40,458 bases of DNA from Planctomycetota bacterium. GTDB lineage: Bacteria; Planctomycetota; JAJSAM01; JAJVHW01. The translations under genes and the position numbers were made by a program. Positions within the stretch are counted from its first letter, which is position 1, and each line of letters opens with the position of its first letter. The stretch spans positions 1 through 40,458 of the forward strand of contig JAJRVY010000264.1 in the NCBI GenBank assembly GCA_024277065.1, written 5' to 3'. This document shows, in pieces, positions 1-8,257 of the stretch. The notes under the pieces were generated by a model, which was not told the DNA's origin, ran no database searches, and saw nothing but the letters and a program-made list of their open reading frames with translations.

Positions 1-689
1 CCGGTGGCGTGCTCCACGTCGGTCTTGATCGCGGCGAGAGCTGCCCGGATCTCGCTCGACGCGTCGCGCGCGGCGGTCAGGGACTCACCGACATCGTCGC
101 TGCCCAGCACGTTCTCGGCGGCGGCCAGCGGCGTCAGAGCCCCGTTCGGATCGCCCGCGTCGAGGAGCGCGCGGCCCTCGGCAAGGGAACGCTCCGCGCC
201 CGCGATACGGTCGCTGAGGACCGCCATCTCGCTGATGGCGCGGGCGTGCTTCGGATCGAGGGCGGCCACGGCCTGCCACGCAGCCAGCGCTTCGCGCGGC
301 GCTTCCGTGGCGCGCGCGGCGGAGACCGCGGCTGCGAGCTGCGCGCGCGCCTCGCGGAGGTGTTCACGGGCGGCGTCGGCACCGTCACGCGCGTCCGTCA
401 GTTCCGGGTCCTGTTCGAGAGCGGCCTCGAAGGAGCGCAACGCTTCATCGATGTCTCCGGCCTCGAGCGCCGCATGGCCCGCCGCGCAGCTCTCGCCGGC
501 GGCTTCGCGGCGCGCCGTGGCGGAGACGGTGATCGACGTCGCCTCGTCGTGATCGGGGCGGATCGCGAGCACGCGCTGCGCGGCCTCGTCGGCGGCGACG
601 AGGCGACCTTGGGCGAGCGCAGCGCGGGCGTCGTCCAGCGCGGCGTCCACGGCCTCCGCCGTCGCCGCGTCGCGCGAGGCCGTCGCGAT
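1..689 (-). CDS. In-frame continuation of the kinase tail beyond an amber codon (partial)
   Basis: Past the TAG at 690-692 the kinase frame stays open to the window edge. It encodes the same kind of sequence as before the stop: Ala/Glu/Arg-rich amphipathic helices with TPR-like units such as ALEAGDIDEALRSFEAALEQ. Composition and third-position GC do not change at the stop. The segment therefore looks like the rest of the same tail rather than a separate gene. It has no convincing start of its own, and its C-terminus lies outside the window. Whether it is translated depends on whether the TAG is real and whether it is read through. It could equally be the remnant of a recent nonsense mutation. 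Confidence 0.6.
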   Translation of the reverse strand, partial: MATASRDAATAEAVDAALDDARAALAQGRLVAADEAAQRVLAIRPDHDEATSITVSATARREAAGESCAAGHAALEAGDIDEALRSFEAALEQDPELTDARDGADAAREHLREARAQLAAAVSAARATEAPREALAAWQAVAALDPKHARAISEMAVLSDRIAGAERSLAEGRALLDAGDPNGALTPLAAAENVLGSDDVGESLTAARDASSEIRAALAAIKTDVEHAT

Positions 690-3600
690 CTAGTCGCAAC
701 GTATCGCCAGTTCCGCGCAGCGAGCCGACATCGGGAACCGCGCCGCCAGGGCCCGCGCCCGCTCGACCTGCGCCGCAGCACGCTCGGGGTCCGCCGTCTC
801 CTCGACATTCCGGAAGGCGCGCTCGATCTCCGACACGGCGGCGCGCGCCTCGCCCAGCCGCGATGCGGCTTCACGCTGATCCGGGAGCAGCTCGAGGGAC
901 TCCTGGGCCGCGGCCTCGGCGCCTTCGGGGTCACCGCCCTCGAGGCGTGCCCCGGCCTTCTGTGCGAGTTCCACGGCGGCCTCGATGCGCGCCTGCGTGC
1001 GATCGTGCCCGGCGGCGGCGTCCTCGCTCCCGGGGGCGATCGCGACGGCGTCCTCGAACGCCTTGTGCGCCGCCCGCACGTTGCCTTCCTGCTCCATCTT
1101 GACGGCGCGCGCGAGCAGCTTCTGGAGGCGTCCCTCCGTCTCCTTGTCCGCGGCTTCCTGGCGCGCCGTCTCGGCCTCCGCGAGTACCTCGCTCGCGAGC
1201 GCGCTGCCGGAGTAGCGCGTGGCCAGCTCCTGCGCCCACTGGAGCACGTCGTCATCGGCGTCCCCGGCGATGGCGTTTCGAATGCGCTCGGCCTCGTGGG
1301 TCAGGGTCTCGAGATCCGTTCGCGCTCGGGCGAGCTGGGCTTCGCCGAGCGGATCGTCGCGGACCAGTTCGAGGGCCTGTTCGGCGCGCGCGCGCGCGCC
1401 TTCGGGGTCTCCGGACTGGAGCAGCGTGCGCGACTGCCGCAGCAGCGCGTCGAACTCGGCGAGTGCGCGCTCGGCGCGGGCGAGGCCCTCGGCGGCCTCG
1501 ACGCTGCACGTGTCCAGATTGCACGCTTCGCGCCACGCGGCGACGGCGTCGCGCGGGTGCTGGGCCTCGTCGGCCTCGCGGCCGGCGGCGAGCGCGCGCA
1601 CGAGCCGTTCCTGGACGGCATCGGCGCTCGCCTGCCTTCCGGCCTGCTCGGCGGTTGCCAGGGCCTGCGCCACGGCCCCGGAGCCGGGGTAGCGGCCACG
1701 CAACGACATCAGACGGGCGACGGTGGCCGAGCCCGACGCCTCGTCCGTCGTCGATCCGGCCAACGTCTCGAGTTCGGCTTGCAGTTCCTGCACCGCACGC
1801 CGCGCCTCGTCCATGCGGCCCTCGATGAGCGAGTCACCGGGCAGCACGGTGTTGGCTTCGAGCAGCAGTTCGACGGCGCCCTCCGGGTCGCCCTCGGCGA
1901 GGCGCGCCGTCGCGTCACGGAACAGTGACTCGGCCTTCTCCACCCGGCCGGAGAGACGCTCCTCGCCGGCCTTGGCATCGTCGTTGTCGGGGGAGAGCAC
2001 CAGCACGCCGCGCCAGGCCACGAGCGCCTCGCGAATGCGTCCTTCGTCCTCGAGTGAGCACGCCTTCTCCTGCGCCTCGGCGTCGGCGGCGGCAGCAGGG
2101 TCCTGAGCAGCAAGGGCGGTCCGCACATCGGCCTCGAGGAGATCGAGCTCCGACATCTCGGCTAAGTCCCGCTGCACCTCTGCGAGCAGGGTCATCGCGT
2201 CGCCGGCGCGCCCCTGGCCGAGGAGATCGCGCACGGCGTCGCGGCGGCGCTGCCACTCGTCGCGCCTGTCATCGACCTCCCCGCGTACTTGCGCGACCGT
2301 GAGGTTGTCGGGGGAGCGTTGCTCGGCCTGCGACACGCGCTGCTCGGCAGCATCGAGCGAGCCGTCGATCAGCAGTCCCCGCGCCTCGTCCACGAGGGCC
2401 GCCACGGCGCGCTCCTCGGGGATGTTGGCGCCGCAGTCCCCGCAGAAGCGCGTACCCGCGAGATCCTCGGCGCTGCAGACGGGACACGTCTCGAGCAGTG
2501 ACTCGCCGCACTTGGCGCACTCCTCGGACTCCACCGGGTTGGGCACGCCGCACCCGGGGCAGTAGATGGGCTCGTCCTCTTCCTCGACGCCGCCGCGCAG
2601 CGCCTCGAGATCGCGGATGACGTCGGTACAGCGCCCATACCTCTGGTCGAGGTCGCGGTGGATCATGCGATGCACGATGGGCCAGATGCCGTCCGTCAGG
2701 TCCGGCCGGTGGTCGCAGACCGACTTGGGTTCCTTCGTCATCACCGAGAGCAGGATCTGCGCCGGGCCGTTGCCCGTGTGCGGCCGCTTGAGGGTGAGCA
2801 TGTAGTAGAACGTCACACCCAGCGCGTAGATGTCGGTGCGCCCGTCCTTGGCCTTGCCCTCGAACTGCTCCGGCGGCATGAAGTACGGCGTGCCGATCAC
2901 GGTGCTCTGCTCGCCGTCGGGGTCGTAGACCTTGGCCAGGCCGAAGTCGGCGATCTTGACCACGTTGTTCGGCGTGATCATCAGGTTGCCGGGCTTGATG
3001 TCGCGGTGGATGATGTTGCGCTCGTGCGCAGCGGCGAGCCCACGGCAGGCCTGGATCATGTACTCCACGGCGTCATCGAGATCCATCACGCCGCGTTCCT
3101 GGAGGATGTCGTGGATCGTGCGCCCCTGGACGTACTCCATGGCGAGGAAGTGGATGTCGCTCTTCTTGTCGTAGCCGACGCCGTGCACGCCGACCACGTT
3201 GGGATGCGAGAGCTGGGCCGCCGTGCGTGCCTCGCGCATGAACTTCGCGACGTATTCGCGGTTCTTGGCACGGCTGCGCAGCATGACCTTGATGGCCATG
3301 CGCCGTTCGAGATGGATGTCCTCGGCCTCGTAGACGGCGCCGTAGCCACCCTCACCCAGCTTGCGGATGATGCGGTACTGTCCGTGGACGACGCTGCCGA
3401 GGAGCGGGTCGCGGCTCGGCGTGCGGCCGCCGCCCGACGAACTCGCGACGCGCGCCTTGGGCTTGCCGGCGATGCTCTCCTTGGGCGCCGGTGCGATGCC
3501 GGTGTCGGCGCGCGCCGGCACGCCGGCCTTCCTGCCGAGGTCCGAGCGGGACTTCTTGGCGGCCGAGCCGGTCGTCGGCATGTCGAGTGGCACCGTCAGG

Positions 3601-3701
3601 ACCTGACTGCAGCGCCCGCAGCGCACGCGAGAGCCGGGCGGGTAGCGCGCCACGTCGAAGCGCGCCTTGCAGGCGGTGCAGGTGATGATCTTGCGGGCCA
3701 C
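690..3701 (-). CDS. Ser/Thr protein kinase with zinc ribbons and TPR-like tail
   Basis: Predicted cytoplasmic eukaryotic-type kinase that phosphorylates Ser/Thr on partner proteins. Domain order: an N-terminal MJ0042-like zinc ribbon (C8, C11, C28, C31); a basic Pro/Ala linker; a kinase domain at about 109-370 with a Gly-rich loop at 116-121, K138, HRD at 232-234 and DFG at 252-254, so it should be active; a double zinc ribbon at about 381-425 with CxxC pairs; then about 575 residues of helical, TPR-like repeats. No transmembrane segment is visible, unlike PknB-type kinases. GTG start at 3701, chosen because the first zinc ribbon begins right after it. The frame stops at TAG (690-692), but the repeats continue in frame beyond it. 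A dual-specificity phosphatase lies nearby on the other strand past the tRNA; a functional pairing is only a guess. Confidence 0.9.
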   Translation of the reverse strand: MARKIITCTACKARFDVARYPPGSRVRCGRCSQVLTVPLDMPTTGSAAKKSRSDLGRKAGVPARADTGIAPAPKESIAGKPKARVASSSGGGRTPSRDPLLGSVVHGQYRIIRKLGEGGYGAVYEAEDIHLERRMAIKVMLRSRAKNREYVAKFMREARTAAQLSHPNVVGVHGVGYDKKSDIHFLAMEYVQGRTIHDILQERGVMDLDDAVEYMIQACRGLAAAHERNIIHRDIKPGNLMITPNNVVKIADFGLAKVYDPDGEQSTVIGTPYFMPPEQFEGKAKDGRTDIYALGVTFYYMLTLKRPHTGNGPAQILLSVMTKEPKSVCDHRPDLTDGIWPIVHRMIHRDLDQRYGRCTDVIRDLEALRGGVEEEDEPIYCPGCGVPNPVESEECAKCGESLLETCPVCSAEDLAGTRFCGDCGANIPEERAVAALVDEARGLLIDGSLDAAEQRVSQAEQRSPDNLTVAQVRGEVDDRRDEWQRRRDAVRDLLGQGRAGDAMTLLAEVQRDLAEMSELDLLEADVRTALAAQDPAAAADAEAQEKACSLEDEGRIREALVAWRGVLVLSPDNDDAKAGEERLSGRVEKAESLFRDATARLAEGDPEGAVELLLEANTVLPGDSLIEGRMDEARRAVQELQAELETLAGSTTDEASGSATVARLMSLRGRYPGSGAVAQALATAEQAGRQASADAVQERLVRALAAGREADEAQHPRDAVAAWREACNLDTCSVEAAEGLARAERALAEFDALLRQSRTLLQSGDPEGARARAEQALELVRDDPLGEAQLARARTDLETLTHEAERIRNAIAGDADDDVLQWAQELATRYSGSALASEVLAEAETARQEAADKETEGRLQKLLARAVKMEQEGNVRAAHKAFEDAVAIAPGSEDAAAGHDRTQARIEAAVELAQKAGARLEGGDPEGAEAAAQESLELLPDQREAASRLGEARAAVSEIERAFRNVEETADPERAAAQVERARALAARFPMSARCAELAIRCD

Positions 3702-3796
3702 GGGTCCTCATCGGAGACGCAGGCCACGCAAATCCAACGCGAGCCCCAGCGCCAGCCTGGAAAGGTACCGTCAGCGAGGGCGCACCGGACGAAAAC

Positions 3797-3825
3797 TTGT
3801 CCGCCCAACGAGCCGCTTCTACGCT
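3797..3825 (+). promoter_or_regulatory. Candidate housekeeping promoter for tRNA-Ala
   Basis: TTGTCC (3797-3802), a 17-base spacer and TACGCT (3820-3825) give a plausible vegetative promoter. The predicted start is near 3832, about 55 bases before the tRNA. The -10 match is weak, so confidence is low. Confidence 0.3.
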
Positions 3826-3834
3826 CCCGCCCTG

Positions 3835-3848
3835 CCCTTCGCGAAGGG
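3835..3848. promoter_or_regulatory. Perfect 14-bp palindrome in the tRNA leader
   Basis: CCCTTCGCGAAGGG is a perfect palindrome in the divergent gap between the kinase start and tRNA-Ala, just downstream of the candidate -10. It could be an operator for either gene or a short RNA hairpin. No regulator can be named. Confidence 0.35.
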
Positions 3849-3887
3849 TCACCGGAGGGCATCCGAGCCCGTCCGTGGCAACCCGGT

Positions 3888-3963
3888 GGGGACGTAGCTC
3901 AGTTGGTAGAGCGCAGCGTTCGCAATGCTGAGGTCAGGGGTTCGACTCCCCTCGTCTCCACCA
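3888..3963 (+). tRNA. tRNA-Ala (anticodon CGC)
   Basis: Complete 76-base cloverleaf. The acceptor GGGGACG pairs with CGTCTCC (one G-U). The D-stem is GCTC/GAGC and the anticodon stem CAGCG/TGCTG. The loop TTCGCAA places CGC at the anticodon, reading GCG, a codon expected to be frequent at this GC content. The T-arm is AGGGG-TTCGACT-CCCCT. The discriminator A and the 3' CCA (3961-3963) are encoded in the DNA. Confidence 0.97.
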
Positions 3964-4111
3964 CGCGCCCGCCGCGGGCCCCGCGCCGGCGCAACTCCTT
4001 GCTCGCAGATCGCCCCCCGATCGTCGAAGATGCGCCCATGTGATGCGACGACGAAGGGTCATTCCACGCGGCGCAGAGGAGCGAGTATCGGCGCCGGAAA
4101 GGAGCGTGCAC

Positions 4112-4555
4112 GTGAGCAGCGACGACGCAGCGGTGCCGGAAGACGGGGCAGGCGACGGAGAGACGGGCGGGGAGCAGGCCGGCGACGAGCGGCGCCGGTT
4201 CCCACGTCTCGCGAAGGCGTGCGCCATTCGCGTACGCCCTCTCGAGGGCATGGAGAGGACGCTCGAGGGCATCGAGGCGGTCACGGTCAACATCTCGGGC
4301 GGGGGGCTCTGCTACGCCAGCGACCAGCCCGTCGCCGTCGGCGCCTTCCTCGCCGTGGAACTCCAGATGAACGACCTCGAGAGCCCGGTGCTCGCGCTCG
4401 CGCGCGCGGCCTACTGCGGCGCGAGCGGACCGCCGTTCGAAGTCGGCCTCGAGTTCTGGTGGGTGGGCTGGGGCGACGACTCCGCACAACGCGCGATCTC
4501 GGACCTCATCAAGACGGAGCTGCGCCAGGACGGCGAGCGGCAGGACGACGATTGA
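4112..4555 (+). CDS. PilZ-domain protein
   Basis: Predicted cytoplasmic c-di-GMP-binding protein of about 147 residues. An acidic, disordered N-terminus leads into ERRRFPRL, matching the RxxxR half of the PilZ ligand site. The second half, NISGGGLC, matches the (D/N)xSxxG signature. The GTG start at 4112 is chosen because AAAGGAG lies seven bases upstream; an ATG at 4040 is possible but has no such signal. The stop TGA overlaps the TTG start of the phosphatase, so the two are probably translationally coupled. It is a single-domain PilZ, so its partner is unknown. Confidence 0.8.
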   Translation: MSSDDAAVPEDGAGDGETGGEQAGDERRRFPRLAKACAIRVRPLEGMERTLEGIEAVTVNISGGGLCYASDQPVAVGAFLAVELQMNDLESPVLALARAAYCGASGPPFEVGLEFWWVGWGDDSAQRAISDLIKTELRQDGERQDDD

Positions 4556-4986
4556 ACGTCACCTGGATCGAGGACGGTGTCGGCGCCATGGGCATGCCGT
4601 GGCCCGGTGACATCGACGCGCTCGCCCGCGACGGCGTGTGCGCCATCGTCTCGCTGACGCGGCGCGTACCCGAGGACCTGCCACGCGAGGGCGTCGCGTC
4701 CCTGCACGTACCGGTGCACGACTTCCAGCCCCCGACGCAGGAACAGCTCGACGAGGCCGTCGCCTTCATCGACGCCGCAGTGGCTTCCGGGGGGAGCGTC
4801 GTCGTGCACTGCGGTGCAGGTCTCGGCCGGACCGGCACGGTCATCGCGGCGTGGCTGACGGCCCGCGGACGCAGCGTCGAGGAGGCGATCGCGCACGTGC
4901 GCCGCAAGCGACCCGGCAGCGTCGAGACGCCGGCCCAGGAGCACGCCGTCTGGATGTTCGCGGAGCGCCGCGGAGGCACGGCGTGA
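4552..4986 (+). CDS. Dual-specificity protein phosphatase family
   Basis: Small cysteine phosphatase of 144 residues. The P-loop HCGAGLGRTG matches HCxxGxxRTG, with nucleophile C87 and R93. The N-terminal part (WIEDGVGAMGMPWPGDI) resembles DUSP23/atypical DSP proteins. It should dephosphorylate phosphotyrosine, phosphoserine/threonine or a related small substrate. The best start is TTG at 4552, overlapping the TGA of the PilZ gene; no in-frame ATG or GTG leaves the domain intact without a long overlap. Its TGA overlaps the GTG of dapB. The nearby Ser/Thr kinase on the other strand is an obvious candidate antagonist, but nothing in the sequence proves it. Confidence 0.85.
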   Translation: MNVTWIEDGVGAMGMPWPGDIDALARDGVCAIVSLTRRVPEDLPREGVASLHVPVHDFQPPTQEQLDEAVAFIDAAVASGGSVVVHCGAGLGRTGTVIAAWLTARGRSVEEAIAHVRRKRPGSVETPAQEHAVWMFAERRGGTA

Positions 4987-5708
4987 TTCGCGTACTCGTC
5001 AACGGCGCGAACGGACGCATGGGAGCCGTCGTGTGCGACGCCGTGCGCCACGCCGCGGACCTGGAACTGGTGGCCGCGTGTGATGTCGCCGACGACCTCG
5101 CGCAGTCGATCGCGGCGTCGCGTGCCGACGTCGTCGTCGAGTTCACCGTCGCCGCGGCGGCGCTCGGCAACCTCGCGACGATCCTCGCCGCGGGCGCGTC
5201 CGCGGTCGTCGGCACGAGCGGCTTCGGGAGCGCCGAGGTCGAGCGCGCGCGTGCTCTCTGCGCGACGCACGGTAGCTCGGCCGTCATCGCCCCGAACTTC
5301 GCGATCGCCTCCGTCCTGCTCGCGGACTTCGCAGCGCAGGCCGCGCGCCACCTACCGCACGTCGAACTGATCGAGGCGCATCATGACCAGAAGGAGGATG
5401 CGCCCTCGGGCACGGCGCTCAAGATCGCCGCGGACATCGCCGTCGCGCGCGCGGTCGTACCGGCGGCCCCGGAAGCAGAGAGCGTGCCGGGCGTGCGCGG
5501 CGGCGTCGTCGAGGGCGTGCGTGTGCACGCGCTCCGCGTCCCGGGGCTCCTGGCGCGCATGGAGTGCCTGTTCGGCGGCCCCGGCGACACGCTCACGCTG
5601 CGCCACGACACCCTGACGCGCGCATCGTTCATGCCTGGCGTGCTGCTCGCCGTGCGGCGCGTGCAGGGCGTGGACGGCCTCGTCTACGGCCTGGAGCATC
5701 TGCTCTGA
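4983..5708 (+). CDS. dapB: 4-hydroxy-tetrahydrodipicolinate reductase
   Basis: NAD(P)H-dependent reductase of the diaminopimelate/lysine pathway, cytoplasmic, 241 residues, a normal family length. The N-terminal Rossmann motif is VNGANGRMG. The central FTVAAA segment and the catalytic/substrate loop EAHHDQKEDAPSGTA match the family signature HH..K.DAPSGTA. The C-terminal RASFMPGVLLAVRRV matches the DapB core. GTG start at 4983 overlaps the phosphatase stop by four bases. Its own TGA overlaps the proposed CTG start of thiE. The position between a phosphatase and a thiamine gene suggests a generic packed housekeeping run rather than a lysine operon. Confidence 0.95.
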   Translation: MIRVLVNGANGRMGAVVCDAVRHAADLELVAACDVADDLAQSIAASRADVVVEFTVAAAALGNLATILAAGASAVVGTSGFGSAEVERARALCATHGSSAVIAPNFAIASVLLADFAAQAARHLPHVELIEAHHDQKEDAPSGTALKIAADIAVARAVVPAAPEAESVPGVRGGVVEGVRVHALRVPGLLARMECLFGGPGDTLTLRHDTLTRASFMPGVLLAVRRVQGVDGLVYGLEHLL

Positions 5709-6355
5709 GCGACGGAGGGCGGGAACTCGCCGGCCGGCTGCGCCTGGTGCTCGTCACCGACCGCGCGGCGACGCCCCGGCCGCTCGCGGACGTCGTGCGC
5801 GCGGCGGTGGCCGGTGGCGTCAGCGCCGTGATGCTGCGTGAGAAGGACCTCGCGACGGCGGATCTCGTCCGCCTCGGGCGCGAGGTTCGGGACGTCTGCC
5901 GGGACGCAGGCGTGACGTTCATCGTCAATCATGACGTCGCAGCGGCCCTGCGACTGTCCGCCGACGGAGTCCATCTCGGCTATCGTTCCGTGGCGGTCGG
6001 CGACGCCCGCACGATGCTGGGTGCCGGCGCTCTCGTGGGCCGCAGCACACACGACCGGTTCGAGTTGCAGGAGGCCCAGGCGGCCGGAGCAGATTACGTG
6101 ACGTTCGGACCCATCCGCGACACACCGAGCAAGCGCGGCCTCGTGCCCACGCGCGGATTCTCCGGGTTGACGATTGCCGCCAGGTCGGCGGGCTCGATGC
6201 CGGTCGTCGCCCTCGGGGGACTGACCGCAGCGGATGCCGGACGCGTGCGCGGCTGCGGCGCCGCCGGCGTCGCGGCCATCCGGGCGCTCGTCGCCGATGG
6301 CGATCCGGCGTCTGCGGCGCGGCTCTTCGTGGCCGCCTGGAACCGCGGCGCATGA
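5705..6355 (+). CDS. thiE: Thiamine-phosphate synthase
   Basis: Condenses HMP diphosphate with thiazole phosphate to thiamine monophosphate. TIM-barrel protein of about 216 residues. It shows LVTDR near the start, MLREKDL, HLGYRSV, GRSTHD, the phosphate-binding GADYVTFGPIRDTPSKRG and VALGGLT, all standard for ThiE/TenI. The final VAAIRALV matches ThiE. The start is uncertain: CTG at 5705 overlaps the dapB stop and gives the expected 15-residue lead; GTG at 5747 would begin right at the first beta strand. Its TGA overlaps the ATG of the next lipoprotein. thiL, the next step of the pathway, lies three genes downstream in the same run. Confidence 0.92.
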   Translation: MSDGGRELAGRLRLVLVTDRAATPRPLADVVRAAVAGGVSAVMLREKDLATADLVRLGREVRDVCRDAGVTFIVNHDVAAALRLSADGVHLGYRSVAVGDARTMLGAGALVGRSTHDRFELQEAQAAGADYVTFGPIRDTPSKRGLVPTRGFSGLTIAARSAGSMPVVALGGLTAADAGRVRGCGAAGVAAIRALVADGDPASAARLFVAAWNRGA

Positions 6356-8184
6356 GGTCCGCACGCACGTTCGCCGGCGTACGCCACGCGGGGTTGCTCG
6401 GGATCGCGCTGCTCGGAGCCGCTCTGCTCGGTAGCGCTCTGCTCGGGGGCTGCGCTCCACCGCGCGCCCGGGGCAAAAAGGCGCAGGCCGGCGCGGCTGC
6501 GGCGAAGACCGGCGAGCCCGCGCCGCAGGTCCGCGAGAGCGTTCCGGCGGCGGCGCCGGACGAGCGGCCCGGCGCCGGGGACGAGAACGCCGCTGCGCGT
6601 GCGGCGGCGGGCGCCGCCACGCCGCGCAGCGTCGTGTTCGAGCAACTCCGCGGAGGTGTCTTCACGCCCCGTTGCCCCGAGTGCGGCGAGACGCAACCCA
6701 CGGGATCGACGCACTGCGGCGGCTGCGGCCAGGAGCTCGCCCCGTGGCGGCGCGAGACGGTGTGTCCGCAGTGCGGCGGCTCCGGGAGCTGCCTGCACTG
6801 CGGTGACGATCGTCCGTGTCTCACCTGTGACGCGAGCGGCCGCTGCGCGAACTGCGACGGCGTGGGGAGCGTCGATGGACGGCGCTGCCCCGAGTGCTCC
6901 GGACGCGGAACGTGCGCCGACTGCGGCGGCGACGGCGCACGCAGCAGCGCGAGCGCGGACTTCGCGCCCGGTGCGAGCCACCTACCGGGGATCTGCACGA
7001 CGTGTCTCTACGGCAGTGGGCTGTGTCCGACGTGCGGTGACGGCGCGGAGGATTGCCCGACGTGCAGCGGCGACGGGCTGTGCCCCGACTGCCGCGGCTC
7101 GGGCGCGTGCCCCTACGACCGCGGCGACGGGCTCTGCGCGACATGCGACGGTACCGGCCGCGAGGTCGTGAACGGCCCGCGTGGTACCCCCGCCGACCGC
7201 CACTGGAACGTGCGGCGCGAGAACGGCGCGATCCTCGCGGGGCGCATCCCCTACGCACCCGGGCCGGACCTCACCGTGATGGTGCGCGACGGGCGCAAGT
7301 CGATCGCCATGACGCTCGTGCCGGACAAAGTGGACGCGATCTCGTACTACATGGCCGCGCGGGACTTCACCGCGCTGGACGACGCCGACGGCCGCGTGAC
7401 CCTGGCGGAGATCGCGCTGGAGCGCGGACTGCTGCCGCTCGCGCGTCGGGAGCTGCAACGCGCCGCCGACCTGGACGCGGGGCGGGCACGGCGCCTGGCG
7501 GGCAGGCGGAAGAGGGTCGAGACGCTGCGCGTGCAGAGTTGGATGGACGAGGCGCGCGCAGCGCAGGCGCAGGGCGACCGTGAGCGCGCCGCGCTGCTCT
7601 ACCACATGGTGATCGCCGGCAGCCCCGGCGAGAACGACGCCGCGCGCGTCGCGCTGACCGACCTGCGGCGTGCCGAGGCCGACGAAGAGGCGGCCCGCGA
7701 CGACGCGACGCGTGCGCGACGTACGAAGGCTCGCGACGCCCGGGTCGCCCGCACCGTCACACGCGCCGCGCGGCGGCTGGCACTCGCGGAGCGCCGGCTG
7801 GCTGCGGCAGGTGACGCCACGCGCGGCGCCGAGAACGCGCGCTTCTCGTTCGCGGCCGCGGAGCATGCGGCGCTGCAGGCCGCCGAGTTGATCCGCGCCG
7901 ACGCGTGGCGGACGCCGCCGCCCACGACCCCTTGGCCGCGTCCGCCGCGCGCGCTGCTCGACGCGGCGCAGCGAATGCGCGCGGTGATCACGCTCGCGCA
8001 GGCCGTCGAGGAGGTGGCCGGTGGCCGCTTCGCCGTCGGACGTACCCTGGCACTGCGCGCGCGCGCCCTCGCGCCGGAGGTCGAGGCGGAGTCGGACGTC
8101 GTCGCGGAGGCGGAACGTGGCATGATGCGCCGGGGCGTGCGCCTCACGACGCCGCCGCCCGCGAGGGACGCCGATGAGGAATGA
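6352..8184 (+). CDS. Cysteine-rich zinc-finger lipoprotein with helical C-terminus
   Basis: Predicted lipoprotein of 610 residues. The signal peptide ends in LLGGC, with C34 as lipidation site. A low-complexity linker is followed at about 106-266 by a DnaJ-like array: thirteen CxxC pairs, many in CxxCxGxG context, plus one degenerate half-pair reading CPYD. No J-domain is present. Residues 285-330 form a beta-rich module (GRIPYAPGPDLTVMVRDGRK). The rest is Ala/Arg/Glu-rich helix with possible TPR and coiled-coil character. ATG at 6352 overlaps the thiE stop. The fingers would face the periplasm, where they might bind metal or form disulfides; function is unknown. A HEAT lipoprotein follows after 73 bases. 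Confidence 0.85.
   Translation: MRSARTFAGVRHAGLLGIALLGAALLGSALLGGCAPPRARGKKAQAGAAAAKTGEPAPQVRESVPAAAPDERPGAGDENAAARAAAGAATPRSVVFEQLRGGVFTPRCPECGETQPTGSTHCGGCGQELAPWRRETVCPQCGGSGSCLHCGDDRPCLTCDASGRCANCDGVGSVDGRRCPECSGRGTCADCGGDGARSSASADFAPGASHLPGICTTCLYGSGLCPTCGDGAEDCPTCSGDGLCPDCRGSGACPYDRGDGLCATCDGTGREVVNGPRGTPADRHWNVRRENGAILAGRIPYAPGPDLTVMVRDGRKSIAMTLVPDKVDAISYYMAARDFTALDDADGRVTLAEIALERGLLPLARRELQRAADLDAGRARRLAGRRKRVETLRVQSWMDEARAAQAQGDRERAALLYHMVIAGSPGENDAARVALTDLRRAEADEEAARDDATRARRTKARDARVARTVTRAARRLALAERRLAAAGDATRGAENARFSFAAAEHAALQAAELIRADAWRTPPPTTPWPRPPRALLDAAQRMRAVITLAQAVEEVAGGRFAVGRTLALRARALAPEVEAESDVVAEAERGMMRRGVRLTTPPPARDADEE
6403..6447 (+). repeat. Three 15-bp tandem repeats encoding the signal-peptide core
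   Basis: Three imperfect copies of a 15-base unit (6403-6417, 6418-6432, 6433-6447) encode IALLG, AALLG and SALLG, forming the hydrophobic core of the lipoprotein signal peptide just before GC34. Confidence 0.85.
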
Positions 8185-8193
8185 ATGCACGTG

Positions 8194-8242
8194 AGAAGGT
8201 GTGGACAACAGAAACGGGAGCGCTTCTTCGTCCACACCTTCT
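8194..8242 (+). repeat. Dispersed hairpin element, copy 1 (TTGTCCACA-type inverted sites)
   Basis: AGAAGGTGTGGAC (8194-8206) and GTCCACACCTTCT (8230-8242) form a perfect 13-bp inverted repeat around a 23-base loop. The 17 bases 8230-8246 recur exactly at 22980-22996. The left arm contains TGTGGACAA, the complement of TTGTCCACA, the DnaA-box form known from high-GC actinobacteria. The element fills the short gap before the HEAT lipoprotein, ending 15 bases upstream of its ATG. It could be an operator pair, a leader hairpin or a DnaA site. Confidence 0.75.
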
Positions 8243-8257
8243 GAGGGAGAGATCGCG

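Noticed and set aside
9..1928. A 639-codon plus-strand frame opposite the kinase tail
   Set aside because: The minus frame carries regular repeat units continuous with the kinase; the plus frame is its compositional shadow.
2658..4043. Plus-strand frame running through the kinase and the tRNA gene
   Set aside because: It crosses a complete tRNA and is antisense to the kinase domain.
3964..5704. TPP riboswitch controlling thiE or thiL
   Set aside because: No THI-box-like CTGAGA...ACCTGATC arrangement was seen before the run, and both genes are internal and coupled to upstream genes.
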